A stretch of 64,000 nt of DNA. Source: Amblyomma americanum. Taxonomy: Eukaryota > Arthropoda > Arachnida > Ixodida > Ixodidae. The stretch is taken from positions 74,829,850 to 74,893,849 of the forward strand of contig NC_135507.1 of the NCBI RefSeq assembly GCF_052857255.1, read 5' to 3'. The position numbers were made by a program, and so were the translations under genes. Each line of letters starts with the position of its first letter. Positions within the stretch are counted from its first letter, which is position 1. Shown one piece after another: positions 53,279 through 64,000 of the stretch. Below the pieces are notes generated by a model. It ran no database searches. It saw only the letters and a list, made by a program, of their open reading frames with translations, and was not told where the DNA came from.

Positions 53279-54151
53279 ATACCGCCGACCCGGCAACCAT
53301 ACGGCGAACAAGTCCGCGGAGGATCGCCGCTTCTGGTCATGTCGCCGAGCCGTGCCGCAGGCGCCGTCCTACTCCGTAGGGATTTCGGCAAACTGCAAGG
53401 ACCTAAAAGCCTTGAAGACGTACGGACGAACCAGAACCTCTGCTTTCTCGTCGTCCTTGCCTTGATGTTCGCAGCGGTCGGCTGGGCCTTGGCCTCATTC
53501 TTTAGTGGAGGCCACGGGAGCAGTGGTAATACCGAAAGCAAAAAGCCCATCTTAAGCCTCAGCAGGCAACAGTTAGCTCTGCATCATCGCAAGGATTCCT
53601 TTTCTGGTCCGCAGCTAAGTAAAGACCGCAAACGCACCAGTCAAACTGCTGAAAGAAGTGTGCGCGCTGAGCATAAACGGCCGAATTTGAAAAGAATGAC
53701 ATCCGCACGAGGGCGGCACTTCAAGGGCCGGAGTCATCGCAGAACCCAGACCTGTGAAAGCTGCGGCAGTAAAGCAAGTTTAAGAAGGTTGGTGATGGCA
53801 GAAGAGCGTACTGTCATCACTGACCATCAAAGCATTGACCGAAGCAAGTCGCTGCATTCTTCCAAAGGACCCCCAGCTCCGACGACGCTAACGGTAGTCA
53901 CTCAACCTCGGGACGAAGGCGGTACCGAAGCACTAGACAATGACAATGTGTCTGAAATTGCTGGAAAGGGATCGACCGCAGGATTTGAAAACTCAAGGAG
54001 AACGGATACCCATGCAACTAGCGTCGAAGTCGGGAACATGACACACCAAAGCTTCGTACGTTATACAATGAACAGGAAAGCTGAGGGTGCAGCCGAAGAG
54101 ACAGTTGCCGGCTTCGGTGAAGATCATCTGGACGTCGCGACAGAAGGGTAA
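53279..54151 (+). CDS. single-pass membrane protein exon with long basic Ser/Thr-rich tail, function unknown
   Basis: Open from a strong acceptor (gtttccccgcag) at 53279. A possible start ATG lies at 53339, giving 271 codons to the TAA at 54149-54151. After about 35 residues (VRTNQNLCF) comes a membrane span (LVVLALMFAAVGWALASFF), then about 200 residues rich in Ser, Thr, Lys and Arg with little hydrophobic content. AATAAA occurs at 54260-54265 and again at 54488-54493. Alternatively, gaagg|gtaatt at 54147-54148 could be a splice donor, making this the membrane-plus-stalk exon of a longer type II protein such as those nearby. No family recognised. Confidence 0.6.
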   Translation: MPPTRQPYGEQVRGGSPLLVMSPSRAAGAVLLRRDFGKLQGPKSLEDVRTNQNLCFLVVLALMFAAVGWALASFFSGGHGSSGNTESKKPILSLSRQQLALHHRKDSFSGPQLSKDRKRTSQTAERSVRAEHKRPNLKRMTSARGRHFKGRSHRRTQTCESCGSKASLRRLVMAEERTVITDHQSIDRSKSLHSSKGPPAPTTLTVVTQPRDEGGTEALDNDNVSEIAGKGSTAGFENSRRTDTHATSVEVGNMTHQSFVRYTMNRKAEGAAEETVAGFGEDHLDVATEG

Positions 54152-54159
54152 TTCGTGCT

Positions 54160-55370
54160 TGGTTCTCAAGGCACGACACCTATATACTGCTGATCAGGGA
54201 CAAGCAGCAAAGAGCCCGTTTTAAAGTCTTTAACGGGTGTCGACGATAGCGCAGAACCTAATAAACGCACAGTATGAGACGTTTACGTTTAAGCAAAGCA
54301 CTCGGCGGACGAACGAAATTCTGTAGATAATGGCTAAAAGAATTCATCACCGAAGCGCTATGGACAGTTGATACTGTGGAAAATGTTTCAGTATTACTGC
54401 CACCATCACGGACTTCACATCACAAGGCCTCAACAATAGTCATCTATTATTGAAGACATGAGGCGCCTTGTCTTAATAACTGGCCTTAATAAAGAGGCTT
54501 CAGCGGGTGTGCTTCAAGCACACTACATGCTCAAAATATTTTTTTTTTCCAACGCACTTTTCTGTATGTTGATCTCACATCTTCAGTGCAAATAAGTATT
54601 TCCCTTATAATCCTCCGAAGATGAAGCGGTGACTTTTAATGCATCCAGCCAGTATACCATAGCGTTCTTGACCTGTACGATTATCTTTCGCATCAGTCAT
54701 ATCAAGAAAGGAAAAGAAGGCTAGTGCGGAGCTTTAACGTTGGAACTGGAAGCGTAGTAACTTAATAGGATTGTTGCACACCTAAGCATGCCCGAAGCAA
54801 TCGTAAAGTAGCGCAGTGTATCACAATAGATTTCCGTTCACCTAAAGAAAGAGAGATACATATTGAACTAGTCTCTAAAAACTAGGGATGTAGGAGAAAA
54901 ATGCATTCCGCTAAAACTTCTACCTTTGTGTCTATAGCAGCTCGTTAGCGAAAGTATAGGTTGTCAATTCTATCGAGTTACTGTTGTAACTACTAAACAT
55001 AGCGAAAATGTGCATGACCGTGCCCCCCAGTGCCACGTGACACAACTGCCCCACTACTGCCATTAGTGAGGTTATAATAAAAATGTCACGAAAACAAGCT
55101 AAATTTAATGTCAGTATACGACCCTTTACTTCAACGTACCCGACATAAAAGCGGCCTTTCACTTGATATTATCAGGAAACAGACGAAGCCGGCAGTGGCG
55201 CAAGACGGACACCTCGCGCTGGGCCAGCAGCCATTAAAAATCATCTCAGCCATTTGTCATCACGCGTCATTCTTCGGCTGACCGTCACGTAACAATATTG
55301 ACGTGGTGCTGCTGCTGCAAAGGTTCACTCATTTTAGGTCAGGCTTAGGAAGTGAACTCAGTATTACTGA
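54160..55370. other. no supported feature after the polyadenylation signals
   Basis: AT-rich unique-looking sequence with a poly(T) run near 54540. No domain-bearing ORF. Confidence 0.35.
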
Positions 55371-55379
55371 GTTTTGGAA

Positions 55380-55600
55380 CCCAGGATCAAATCCTGGCTG
55401 CAGCAGAAGCTTTTCGACGGAGGATAAACGCTAAAGACGACCATTCTCTGTGCGATGCTTGAGCTGACAAACACCCCGTTGGTTGGAGATAATCTGGAGC
55501 CCACCACATTGGTGCAACTGTCTATCCCCTTGTTTCATTCCCTCCTCCATACTATTCCTCCCGACGGGGTATAAGTATCCATCAAGAAATTCGAGGAGCG
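55380..55600 (+). repeat. highly diverged tRNA-derived SINE
   Basis: Recognisable B-box (aggatcaaatcct), cgacggaggataaacgctaa, ctgtgcgatgc and ctccactcccc-like blocks in the same order as the 7107-type SINE. Confidence 0.55.
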
Positions 55601-55619
55601 TTATTGTTTCTTTTTATCA

Positions 55620-56160
55620 ACCACTCTCCACCCTTTTCAATATCGCTGTGAAGTTACCAGAACAGCTCAACGCAGTCCCTGGTGGGCGTCATGGTCTGTA
55701 CGCGGATGACATCATTTGGTGGGCCACAAGAGGCTCTGAATTTAAAGATGCAATATGCCCTACAGCCAGTGACCGATGCTGTACAGAGATATGCGCGTGC
55801 AAGCGGCTCACGGTGCTCCACGGAGAAGTAAGAACTTGTAGTTCTCAAAAGCAAACATAGAGGCAAGACCCCAGAACCCCCGCATTCGATTTACGCTAGA
55901 GGGCGATGAAGTCCCAATCGTAACTCGCGTACGAGTAATACGTCTGCAGATCCAACAAGTCGGAGGATGTGCACGAAGCGTACAAAGGCTCAATAACGCA
56001 GTCGCGCAAATTCTTCCTATGGTCAGTCGCTTCACGACACGGCAGCATGGCATGAAGGAGCGGGACACGATCCGCTTGGTTAAAGCCCTGGTAATCAGCC
56101 GGATTCTCTACACCGCACCATTCGTCCCGCTGAACTCCAGAGACATGTATCAAGTCGAGG
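55620..56160 (+). mobile_element. LINE fragment (I/R1-like reverse transcriptase)
   Basis: Frameshifted RT piece: PTLFNIAVKLPEQLN, GLYADDIIWWATRGS (YADD catalytic motif), YARASGSRCSTEKSELVVL, then RDTIRLVKALVISRILY. It ends abruptly where an RTE fragment begins. Confidence 0.75.
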
Positions 56161-56545
56161 TAATCATCATCATCATCCTCAGCCTGACTAGGCCCAATGC
56201 AGGGCGAAGGCCTCTCGCACATCTCTCCAATTAACCCTCTCCTGTGCCAGCTGCGCCCACCGTATGCCCGCAAACTTCCTAATCTCATCCGTCCATCACA
56301 TTCTGCCGCCCCCCTCTACACTTCTTCTCTTGGAATCCACTCCGTTGCCCTTAAGGACCAGCGGTTGTCTTGCATTAGCATTACATGCCCTGCCCAAGCA
56401 CACTTATTCCTGTTAATTTCGACTAGGACGGTCATTAACCCGTGTTTGTTCCCTCACCCACTCTGCCCAGCTAACTTTCTGCAGCCCCCTGCCACGCTTC
56501 CCTTACCTTGCAGTCGAGTCAGTTACCCTTAAGGGCCATCGGTTA
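56161..56545 (-). repeat. RTE 3' fragment with internal duplication
   Basis: 3' tail catcatcatcctcagcctgac and C-terminal domain sequence. A block (ctgccgcccccctctac...cccttaaggaccagcggtt) is repeated in diverged form at about 56470-56545. Confidence 0.75.
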
Positions 56546-56933
56546 CCTTGAAGTCGCGGGTACCAACTGGGAACAGGTCGCAAAAATAAAAACAGAGCTC
56601 GACAGGGCATTTGACACGCTTTTGGGACATGCCGCTAAGAAAGAATCACAGGCGCACCCCCCGGACATTCAGATCTTTGAAAACGAGCTCATTTCTTCCA
56701 GGTTTAGGCAGTTTTTAAAAGTACTGTTCAGCGAATTCTTTTCACCCTCGTTCCTCGTTAATGCTCGCCTCTTTAGCAATGAATCTTTTGCAGGCGGAGC
56801 ACCTATTGGCCGATTCTTAGGCGGGAAATTTCTCATTCTAACTTCAAGCAATTTTAGCCGCGTAGCTATACACAAATATGCGAATTGTTTGGAAGGGCCA
56901 CTTTGTGCGCTGTCTTCAACATTGCGTGCTTGA
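56545..56933 (+). other. unidentified open frame
   Basis: Open for about 125 codons following the RTE fragment, ending TAA-like at 56931-56933. Reads TNWEQVAKIKTELDRAFDTL ... FRQFLKVLFSEFFSPSFL ... NFSRVAIHKYAN. It has the composition of a helical protein. It could be an exon related to the M13 N-lobe or a transposon remnant. I do not recognise it. Confidence 0.22.
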
Positions 56934-56939
56934 TAAATG

Positions 56940-59900
56940 CGCCTTAATTATTCCACTGACGCCAACGCTATTACATAACTAATTAGACCAAAAGAGAACA
57001 TACATTTACGATTTATTTTAAGAAAATGCCGACCGCTTTTGGTGTGAAGCCGGAGAAAGCAGTACATAAGTGACATTACAATGCCTTGGCCTTCAACCAC
57101 AGAGTGAGCGAGCCTTTCTATTATTTGTAATGAACTGGCGCCTGACGTCACGCGCATCTTGTGAAAATCTTGTGGATATCACATCTAAAGAATGCGCGCA
57201 ATATACAAAAGTTACATGAAATTCAGCATGCTTTGCTTACCGTACGGTCTCCTTGTTGCAATAGTTTCTCAGGCGTTGCTCATTAGAAAACGTTTTAGCT
57301 GGGCGCACTGTGCCGCCACATCTTCCGCGCATCATTCACGACGGACCAGACAGCGGGATTTCACGTTGCCGCTGCCCTGCTGAAAGACGTGTCATAGGCC
57401 AGAGACTGATCTCCTTGCTTCGTTTAAAACAGCCATGTGACACTCTACAGGGAGGAAATGGGGGCGCGCTTTCACTGAACTGCACTGAAACCTGAAGTTC
57501 CCGCCGCTTCCAATAAGAGGGGGTGCGACGGCTGGGATCGAGCAACTGGCAGTACTCTCTCTCTCTCTCAACAGCAGGTGTGGCCGGGATGTACGGTTAA
57601 ATAGCCATTCAGTTCAAGCTCGCATGGTGTAGTCCCTTCTAGTTCCCGACACCATACACATAGGTCAGTCGATTCATCTCTCCACGCATCACGCTCATAG
57701 TAGGCGGTGGGGGAAAGAACAGTTGAATAGAGATCATATCCGACGTCTGGGCACATAGTTCTGACAGTGCTTTTGTAGTATACCTTCCTGTTCTGTCCCC
57801 AACAGTACATCCGCAGCTCCCTTGCTACCTCTCACTCAACTTCCTACCTCCATCCTCCGCACACCTTCCTCCTCCGCTTCCATCCTCTCCACTTGTTCTC
57901 TCAGTAGTGCCTTTACTTCCGTTCTTAGTGGATGTCTTACGCGACCCAAATTCACTTAGTTGAAGAACTAACAGGAGAATCGTACCCCGTATTCAACGTT
58001 GAGCAAGCTGATCAAATGGACAAGGATCTTTTTCTATGCACCCCGCCTTTTCGGAGGTGATGCTGCATTATATGAGGGAAACGTAATGGGGTCAACTTTA
58101 TCCGCTCACTTTCATTCTGAATGCGCTTCTCCAAGGAGTGTACCACAAAAACTGGCATGCCTGAAGAACGCGGGTACCTTCGTCCAAATTTGGACCTAAC
58201 CTTGTGAAAGAAAAAATAAACGTGCTAATTTATTTTGGTTCTCATCAATTTCAAGGACTAAGCCTTGAAGTGATGTTACACAAGGGTTCACACAAATCAT
58301 AGCGATTCGTCCGCCGCGGCGTTCCTATGCCGCTCTCTAAGTAGCACCAAAAAAAGTTTCAGGCACAGCTGCACAAATTTCTTTAAATCTCATCGCCAGT
58401 TTCGGGTAGAGTTTTCGGGCTATAATTTGCAAGTACTCTAGTTTAAACCGTAGAGGAAATTTGGATTGAGCTTGGCTCATGCCAAATTATTTTGTGCCCT
58501 GACGCATTATGAAATAAAGAGAGGAAATTAATAGCGCTCGAAACCCCGCGTGGTTGTTGCAGTGCGGTTATAGGGCTTTTGAGATTATGAAATTCACGGC
58601 TGGCCGCCACTCGGCCCGCCTGATCAGCTACACAAGCTTAGTAAATCCACGTTTCAAAAATTTTCGCATGTGCGTTTAAGGGACCAAGACTAGCAGCGAT
58701 TTTCGGGTTCATCAAGTGTCTGGATAAGAAAACATCGGCTCTCGCGCTGAGACGACTTCTATAACACGAATGAATGAAAGGAAATGAACAGTAAAATACC
58801 AAATTAAAGCAAAATTAGAGAGGTTATCGTTCGACAAACCACCAGCTGCAGTCTTCACTCTAAACTAATGACTGTTATACACTAGGACCGACCATACTCT
58901 AAATTCGGTCGCCTACCAGTGTTTCAGAAGAAAACTTTAAAGGCCGTAGTGCCACTGAGCCTTTATTTTTACCACCAATGCGATCATAGCATTTCAGGTA
59001 CCGATATGGACGGCATATAATCAACCAATGGTCAAAAAATTTTCGCACTCGTTCTACACCGAAACATATCAATAACTACACAGAATGTAGAACAAAGGTA
59101 TCTAAAAGCCTAATTTTACACAACTCTACCATCATAGCCAGGGAAACCAGTAGCGAAAATCAAGCGATAACAAACGTACAAGCGAATGCTGGCGCATCAT
59201 TAACGTTCATCGCGTTAAACTCTTCTGGCATATTTTGCTAAAACAAAATGCAATAAAAGCGCAGTAGAATGAAGATACAAGCAAAGGCTGTGAACTCTAT
59301 TTGCATCGCCTCTGACCGTATAGCCTTTGGATACTATGTAGCAGTTTCCAAGGCCTTCGATCCGTCAGCTTAGTTGGTTATCAGCTATGGGATAACTATA
59401 CCACCACTGCTTTGGTGGTGCACCATAAGTACTCCGGAAATTATGGCATCGGAGCTTGGTAGTCACAGCCCGTGATAAAATCAATCGTACTATGCATTAC
59501 AAAACTGAGCTATTGAGTCACAGCACATGGAACAGAATAAGCGTGGATGTAGCGGCCTTGCGAACCACACGGCTAAACCATGCAGTACACGGAATGGCTC
59601 CCGGTTGGTTCATGCGGCGTCACAAAGGCGACAAGCTGAAATTCACGTACCATTCAAAGAGAAAAATACTTTGCACTCAGCTCAGCTCAGCTTTCCTTTC
59701 ACATATAAGAGCACGATACTAAAAATTCGTCCGTATGGCGCGGGCACAGATAAAACGCTCATGATCAGCGGACTCTGCGATATACACAGCATATACACAG
59801 CTTTAGACATTATTTCTAAGCCCATAAAACAGGGACACAAAGCGCCGAAACAAAACGAACCAGTTACAAACATCGAAAAACCTCTTCCACCCTGAGAGCT

Positions 59901-60610
59901 GTGAAGGATAGTTGGACACAACGAAAAAAAAAAACCAAAAAGAGACCATAGCGGCCGAGTGTTCGCAAATTGTTCCGTGCACGACGGCTTTTCCTGGTTT
60001 GCAGCAGCTCAAAAGAAGTCCGAAATTTCGCACGTGTCCCGGGGAAACATCGGTGATCCTGGGTGGCAGTTGAACGAGCGGCCGAAGTGACGCATGCTGC
60101 GAACCGCGGCGTTGCAGCCTGCGTCCCGCCGGTTGCCGGCCGTTTTCTTCCTGCACCTGCTCGAACGAGAACAGGCGAGAAGGAAAGTGCACTGAGCATA
60201 CGTGGGAAGTTGATAACCAGTGAAAGTAGGAATACGGGAGGAAGAGGAAGAAGTACTGAAGGAAGAAAAATTAGCTGTGCTTTAAACTTTGGCTAAATCT
60301 GGTGAGAAGCGAAATCTTGCTTTGCATGGCTACGTTCACAAACGCCACACACGCGCTGCCGAATGGATTATCGGTAAAGCGTCGATGAAATGCCTGATGG
60401 GGCAGTCGCCACCTGCCACGGTGGGCAGATTGTGATGACGTCCGTAGGTCACATGGCCTGTCACGTGACACCACGGGACACCTGTCACGTGACTGCACTC
60501 ACGCTGCCCTCTTGAAAACCTAGCGTAGTGAAGCTTTCGCTTCAAAAAGGAAATGACCACGCCATGATACAGAGGCTTCTAAAGGAGCTTTTTAAAAATT
60601 AAACATTTTG
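56940..60610. other. long stretch without recognised genes
   Basis: Contains a (CT)n microsatellite at 57557-57570 and scattered open frames, for example 57999-58199, ending in a cysteine-containing segment. None has domain, splice or repeat support. The expected last exon (C-terminal Cys motif) of the minus-strand M13-like gene was searched for here and not found. Confidence 0.35.
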
Positions 60611-60619
60611 ACATATCAG

Positions 60620-60725
60620 CCTGTCTGGTTGGGTTTGAAGACACATCTCCAAACAAAAACTTCAATTTAAAACCCAACGTTTCGGAGCCGGCTCGGCTCT
60701 TTCTTCAGGGGTGACGGAGGCTGGC
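60620..60725 (-). repeat. Penelope-like terminal segment with hammerhead-like core
   Basis: Minus strand has ctgaaga (from 60708), a gagcc/ggctc stem, then gaaac (60683-60679). After that gttgggttt (60678-60670) can pair with aaacccaac (60636-60628). This order (CUGANGA, stem, GAAA, stem) is that of hammerhead ribozymes in Penelope-like elements. The expected cleavage triplet after the last stem is not preserved. Confidence 0.4.
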
Positions 60726-60978
60726 GTCTTTAAGGAGAGGAGCAGGAGGTCGAAATAACGAAAGCGGTGATGCGAAAGGCGCTGGGGAGGGAAGTAGGAG
60801 GTACGGGGGGTTAAGGCTGTGAGTCACGTTGTAGGACAGTGGGGAGGCAGTCTCACAGCCTTAATCCTTAAATTATACGGCGGCACGAAAGGTGTATTCC
60901 GAACATCCTGTGGTCGATTATACTTCGAACATGCATCAGATGTGCAGTAGCCTCCATTGTCAGTCGTTGCACTCTCAC

Positions 60979-61271
60979 CTGCTGCGGCAGTAGGTAAGGA
61001 AGAAAAGCTGGTCTTCGGTGTACAGGTGCTCCTCCTTCTGGTCGTCCCTGATGGCCAGCAATGCAGGATCGGGTGCCCGCTCGATGTTGTCCGTCTCGGA
61101 GGGCTGAAGTTGGGTAGCACTGTTCACCGCATGCCAGGCCAGGCCCAAGGCGGCAATGTCCAGCAGGTGCGGGAGGAACTCGGGACCGCACCTCAGGCTC
61201 TCCGCCCGATGCCGGACTTCGGCGAGCTCCGGCCACGGAACATTGCCAAGGGAAGCGTTCATGCCCTCGTC
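60979..61271 (-). CDS. M13-like gene, downstream exon (QLFFLTYC)
   Basis: 293 nt, phase 0 to 2. It contains the M13 motif QLFFLTYC. The Glu expected as third zinc ligand in ENxxAD is not present. Splice sites tag|gacgag and agcag|gtgaga. Confidence 0.82.
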
Positions 61272-63956
61272 CTACGATCGCGGTGGTAAAATTCCATGTA
61301 AAACGAGAACGCGGCGTCTCTTTCATGCTTGACCTCAGATCACCTGCAGAATTACCGTAGATTGCGTAACGCTGCTAGACATTCACAAACCCAAAATTTT
61401 TACAGCCAAATCTCGTGTCAGGATTTCGGGTTAGGGTGCATTACTGTATGAAAGAGCAGCAGAGAACAAATGTGACATCAGAAAACACCTGCGACAGGGT
61501 GCGCTTCCTAATCATATCGTTGGTCTTGTGGGACAGCTTGCCAGTACCGTGTATACAGCTATCCAAATCCTAACATCTACATTGCACTTCGAGATTTAAA
61601 TCCAAAAGTGATCATTTAAACCGTGTAGGTTAAGGTATCCTTCCTCAGCTAAAGCGGAACATCACCTCTGCAGAAAAATCCTGCGCTCCCCTATTTTTCT
61701 CACCGCTAACAGATTTATGCTGCTCTTCTTCACTACATTTTCCCGTTTCACTTTCAAATCTAGGCTCATTTTAGAACTCCCCATATTACAGTTTCTATAC
61801 AACACTCTGCCCAATATCTCCCTATCCTGCAGACAATAGCGACGGGGTAAAAATAAGGAGTCTTTTTATTGTTAGTCTCCACACTCGGGCTCTTCCAAGC
61901 CCAGTTCCTGTTCCCATGTCTCCGAAACTGATAATCAGGAATCGTAGCTTTTTTCCTTTCTTCAAATGCTGCTAAAAGTTCAGCGTTAAGCCTAAACCGG
62001 ATATAACCGTTTCCTGCACACTACCCCATGTGTACTTTATAACTGAAGTCGTCAATTAATAGAGACTATTGCGCTTTTTCATCATTCATTGCCGATTTAA
62101 CGAAACAACATCGCACCCGCACCGAGGGAGGGGGAGGGGGTAAATTCCGTCGATAAGCCTGGACCGCCTTCAACTTGTTTCGCTTATTATGCCTAATTGC
62201 GATAATGGCGACCAGCTTATCTATCTCAGTTCTTTATTCCATTATCCTACCAAATGTATCCTTCTTTACAACAAATTGTACGCCTAGTTTACACCTCTAA
62301 AGTAAATCATAACAGCAGGATAGTCGCCCATTGCTTAGGACTGTATGTATATGCACCATCTGTCATTTTATCCTCGGTAAGCCCAATGACGTCCGCGTTA
62401 AGCCCGGTAGGTTCTCGAACACAACTTCAACGCTAGCAATACTCGATAAGCTTCTTGCTCTAATCAATACCAAATTCAATTTCTACTGATGCAGTATGCG
62501 GATCTAGTTATTTTTAAACTACCTGACGCCCGCAGTGGTTATTTTCTCTACAGCCGCTGGACACCGGAGGCCGGCAGAAATTGGTATATAAACATAAGAG
62601 GCGAGCAACAGGTACAAACCGGTGGTGGGTGATTGTTCTCGTAACGGAAGCGCTTCATTGCTAACCAGTAAGCCTTTGCAGTGCTAGCGTACTTTGACCG
62701 GAATAACGTGAATGGTATTTCGCTCTATTAGCCAGGATCTGACCCTAGACCTTAGTGTTCGAATCCATCACCACTATAGTTCCTATTTCCATATTTATAA
62801 TTTGCGCCGGCACCGTTACTGGAATCAAGCAACCCTTCCACGCGGAGCGGGTGCTCTGCTTCTATACGGCATCGCTGCGCAATAGTGAAACGACGCAATC
62901 AAACATTGCCTTCTTGCTGTAATCCAAAATGGGGTAAAATGATGTGTGCTGGATAACTAATGCCGAGAAGATATAACCGGTAGTCTTCTAAACTCAAGGC
63001 GCTGTCGCGTTCAGTGCGTTCAATAATTTGAACGTTTACTCCGGCCACAGAGGAAAGCAACCACCTATTTTGACATACCCGCCGCGGTGGCTCAGTGGTT
63101 ACGGGCGCAGGGCTACTGAGCTGGAGTACCCGGGTTCGAACTCGACCGCGGCAACCGCATTTCGATGGAGGCTAAAAGCAAAAGGCGGCCGTGTGCTGTG
63201 CGATGTCAGTGCACGTGAAATATCCCCAGGTGGTCGAAATTATTCCGGAGCCCTCCACTAAAAGCACCTCTTTCATCTTTCACTTCCTCCTTTATCCCTT
63301 CCCTTACGGCGCGGTTCAGCTGTCAGCCGAGATGTGAGACAGATACTGCGCCATTTCCTTTCCCAGCAACCAGTTTTCCCATGTTGAGACAACTCTTCCA
63401 GCCCGATTGAAGGACAGAGGGCAAAAAGGCTTCATCAAGCAGCCCGTTCATCACGAGACCGAGCCGCACTAATCGTGTTAAGTGCTTCGAACTCACCGGT
63501 GGGTCGGACGTCCGCAGCATGTGCTGAAAGAAGGCGGCTCCCAGTCCCCCGAAGTTAGCCTTCCGCAGCTCGGCACTACCAGGATAGAAGAGCGGGCTAC
63601 GCAGGGCAGCGTGCGAAACTCGAAGCCGATTGGTCCACGGCTCGTGTCTGAGGAACTCGAGCTCGTCGCTTTGCCACAGCAGCTGCATGCGCTCGCGTTG
63701 CTCGTCGCTCAGTTCCCAGAAGCTGGCGCTGACATGCATCCAGTGGTCCATGAGGAGAGCATCCCCGGTGTCAGCCGCGGACTGAGGTCCCGCAGTCGTC
63801 GATGCCTCACCGCCGAACAGAGAGGACCAGAAGAACTTCGCGTACGACCTCCACAGCGTCTCGTTCGATTCTGCCACGTTCCGGGGCCACACGAAAACCT
63901 TCGGCGAAGAGAACAGCGTGTTACTGCCGTCTGGAAAAGGTTTAACCTTTATCGAG
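60979..63956 (-). CDS. Second M13 (neprilysin-like) homologue, two exons, zinc site lost; partial, enters from right edge
   Basis: Exon 63956-63497 (after atctccag, donor ccg|gtgagt) and exon 61271-60979 (tcgtag acceptor, donor ag|gtgaga) join in phase 0. The first encodes IKVKPFPDGSN...FWSSLFG...FWELSDEQRERM...SPLFYPGSAELRKANFGGLG, the run-up to the M13 active site. HExxH is replaced by QHMLR. The second gives ELAEVRHRAESLRC, HLLDIAALGLAWHAV (in place of NExxADxGGL) and EDQLFFLTYC, the conserved segment near the C-terminus. Zinc ligands are missing, so it is a predicted pseudoenzyme with open frames. The upstream exons lie beyond 64000, and the last exon (phase 2 entry) was not located. Confidence 0.8.
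61680..62460 (-). repeat. ancient RTE-like endonuclease fragment
   Basis: Blocks such as tttcaaatctaggctcattt, cgggctcttccaagcccagttcctgtt and gttctcgaacacaactt parallel the endonuclease half of the RTE at 8816-11836 in order, with heavy divergence and indels. Located in the intron of the M13-like gene. Confidence 0.6.
63076..63378 (+). repeat. tRNA-derived SINE in M13-like intron
   Basis: Head cccgccgcggtggctcagtgg, B box gggttcgaac, and the 7107-type body to gcgccatttcctttccc. No (ATT)n tail or clear duplication. It lies about 120 bp from the splice donor of the 63497 exon. Confidence 0.75.
63497..63956 (-). CDS. M13-like gene, active-site-region exon (QHMLR instead of HExxH)
   Basis: 460 nt. 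The M13 signature NxGGxGxxxxHExxH is seen as NFGGLGAAFFQHMLR, so the scaffold is conserved but both zinc histidines and the catalytic Glu are replaced. Start set by acceptor ctccag at 63957-63959; two bases of the first codon come from an upstream exon outside the window. Confidence 0.82.
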
Positions 63957-64000
63957 CTGGAGATATTTCAAGGAAAGAAGTGCTTGATATACAAGAGTAA

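Noticed and set aside
57999..58199. 66-codon plus-strand ORF ending in a Cys-containing segment
   Set aside because: No homology, no clear acceptor, and too short to support.
60163..60199. Overlapping ORFs on both strands in the GC-rich patch at 59.8-60.3 kb
   Set aside because: Opposite-strand shadows without domain or splice support.
1..64000. CRISPR arrays, bacterial operons, prophage
   Set aside because: No regularly spaced repeats and no prokaryotic gene organisation; the window is an intron-rich eukaryotic sequence.

Overview
The window looks like a repeat-rich nuclear segment from a hard tick, most likely a metastriate ixodid. Protein-coding DNA is sparse. Exons are short and phase-consistent, and introns run to many kilobases. 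The gene families present (M13 neprilysin-like, GH18 chitinase-like, GT31-like) and the dominant repeats (tRNA-derived SINEs with (AAT)n tails, an RTE-type LINE, CR1/L2-like and RNase-H-bearing LINE fragments, Ty3/gypsy remnants) fit a tick. Genus is not determinable here.

Left part (about 0.7-25 kb, minus strand): one long gene runs right to left. Eleven phase-compatible exons (24987 down to 708) encode a single membrane-spanning segment, a stalk built from tiny exons, and an almost complete GH18 (chitinase) fold whose catalytic DxxDxDxE motif has been lost. The last exon(s) lie beyond the left edge and the true first exon is not secured. Its introns hold an intact 1006-codon RTE retrotransposon, several SINEs with target-site duplications, and palindromic repeats.

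Middle part (about 26-50 kb): mostly mobile DNA. There is a 5'-truncated LINE with a 13-bp target duplication, two perfect fold-back palindromes (one of them here, one near 2.7 kb), a solo LTR with a 4-bp duplication, RTE fragments, a gypsy integrase remnant, and a decayed CR1/L2-like LINE with two SINEs nested in it. Embedded on the plus strand is an M13 peptidase-like gene (probable exon 34424-34692, large exon 37254-39316). It has lost its HExxH zinc site and also carries an in-frame stop and a frameshift.

Right part (about 50-64 kb): a single-exon GT31-like type II glycosyltransferase gene (minus), a plus-strand exon for a single-pass membrane protein with a long basic/Ser-Thr-rich tail, and two exons of a second M13-like gene (minus) entering from the right edge, again without zinc ligands. 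A Penelope-like fold-back segment with a hammerhead-like core sits at about 60.65 kb.

The unifying theme is a neighbourhood of type II membrane proteins built on enzyme folds (GH18, two M13, GT31) whose catalytic signatures are missing or degenerate. Whether they work together cannot be read from the sequence.
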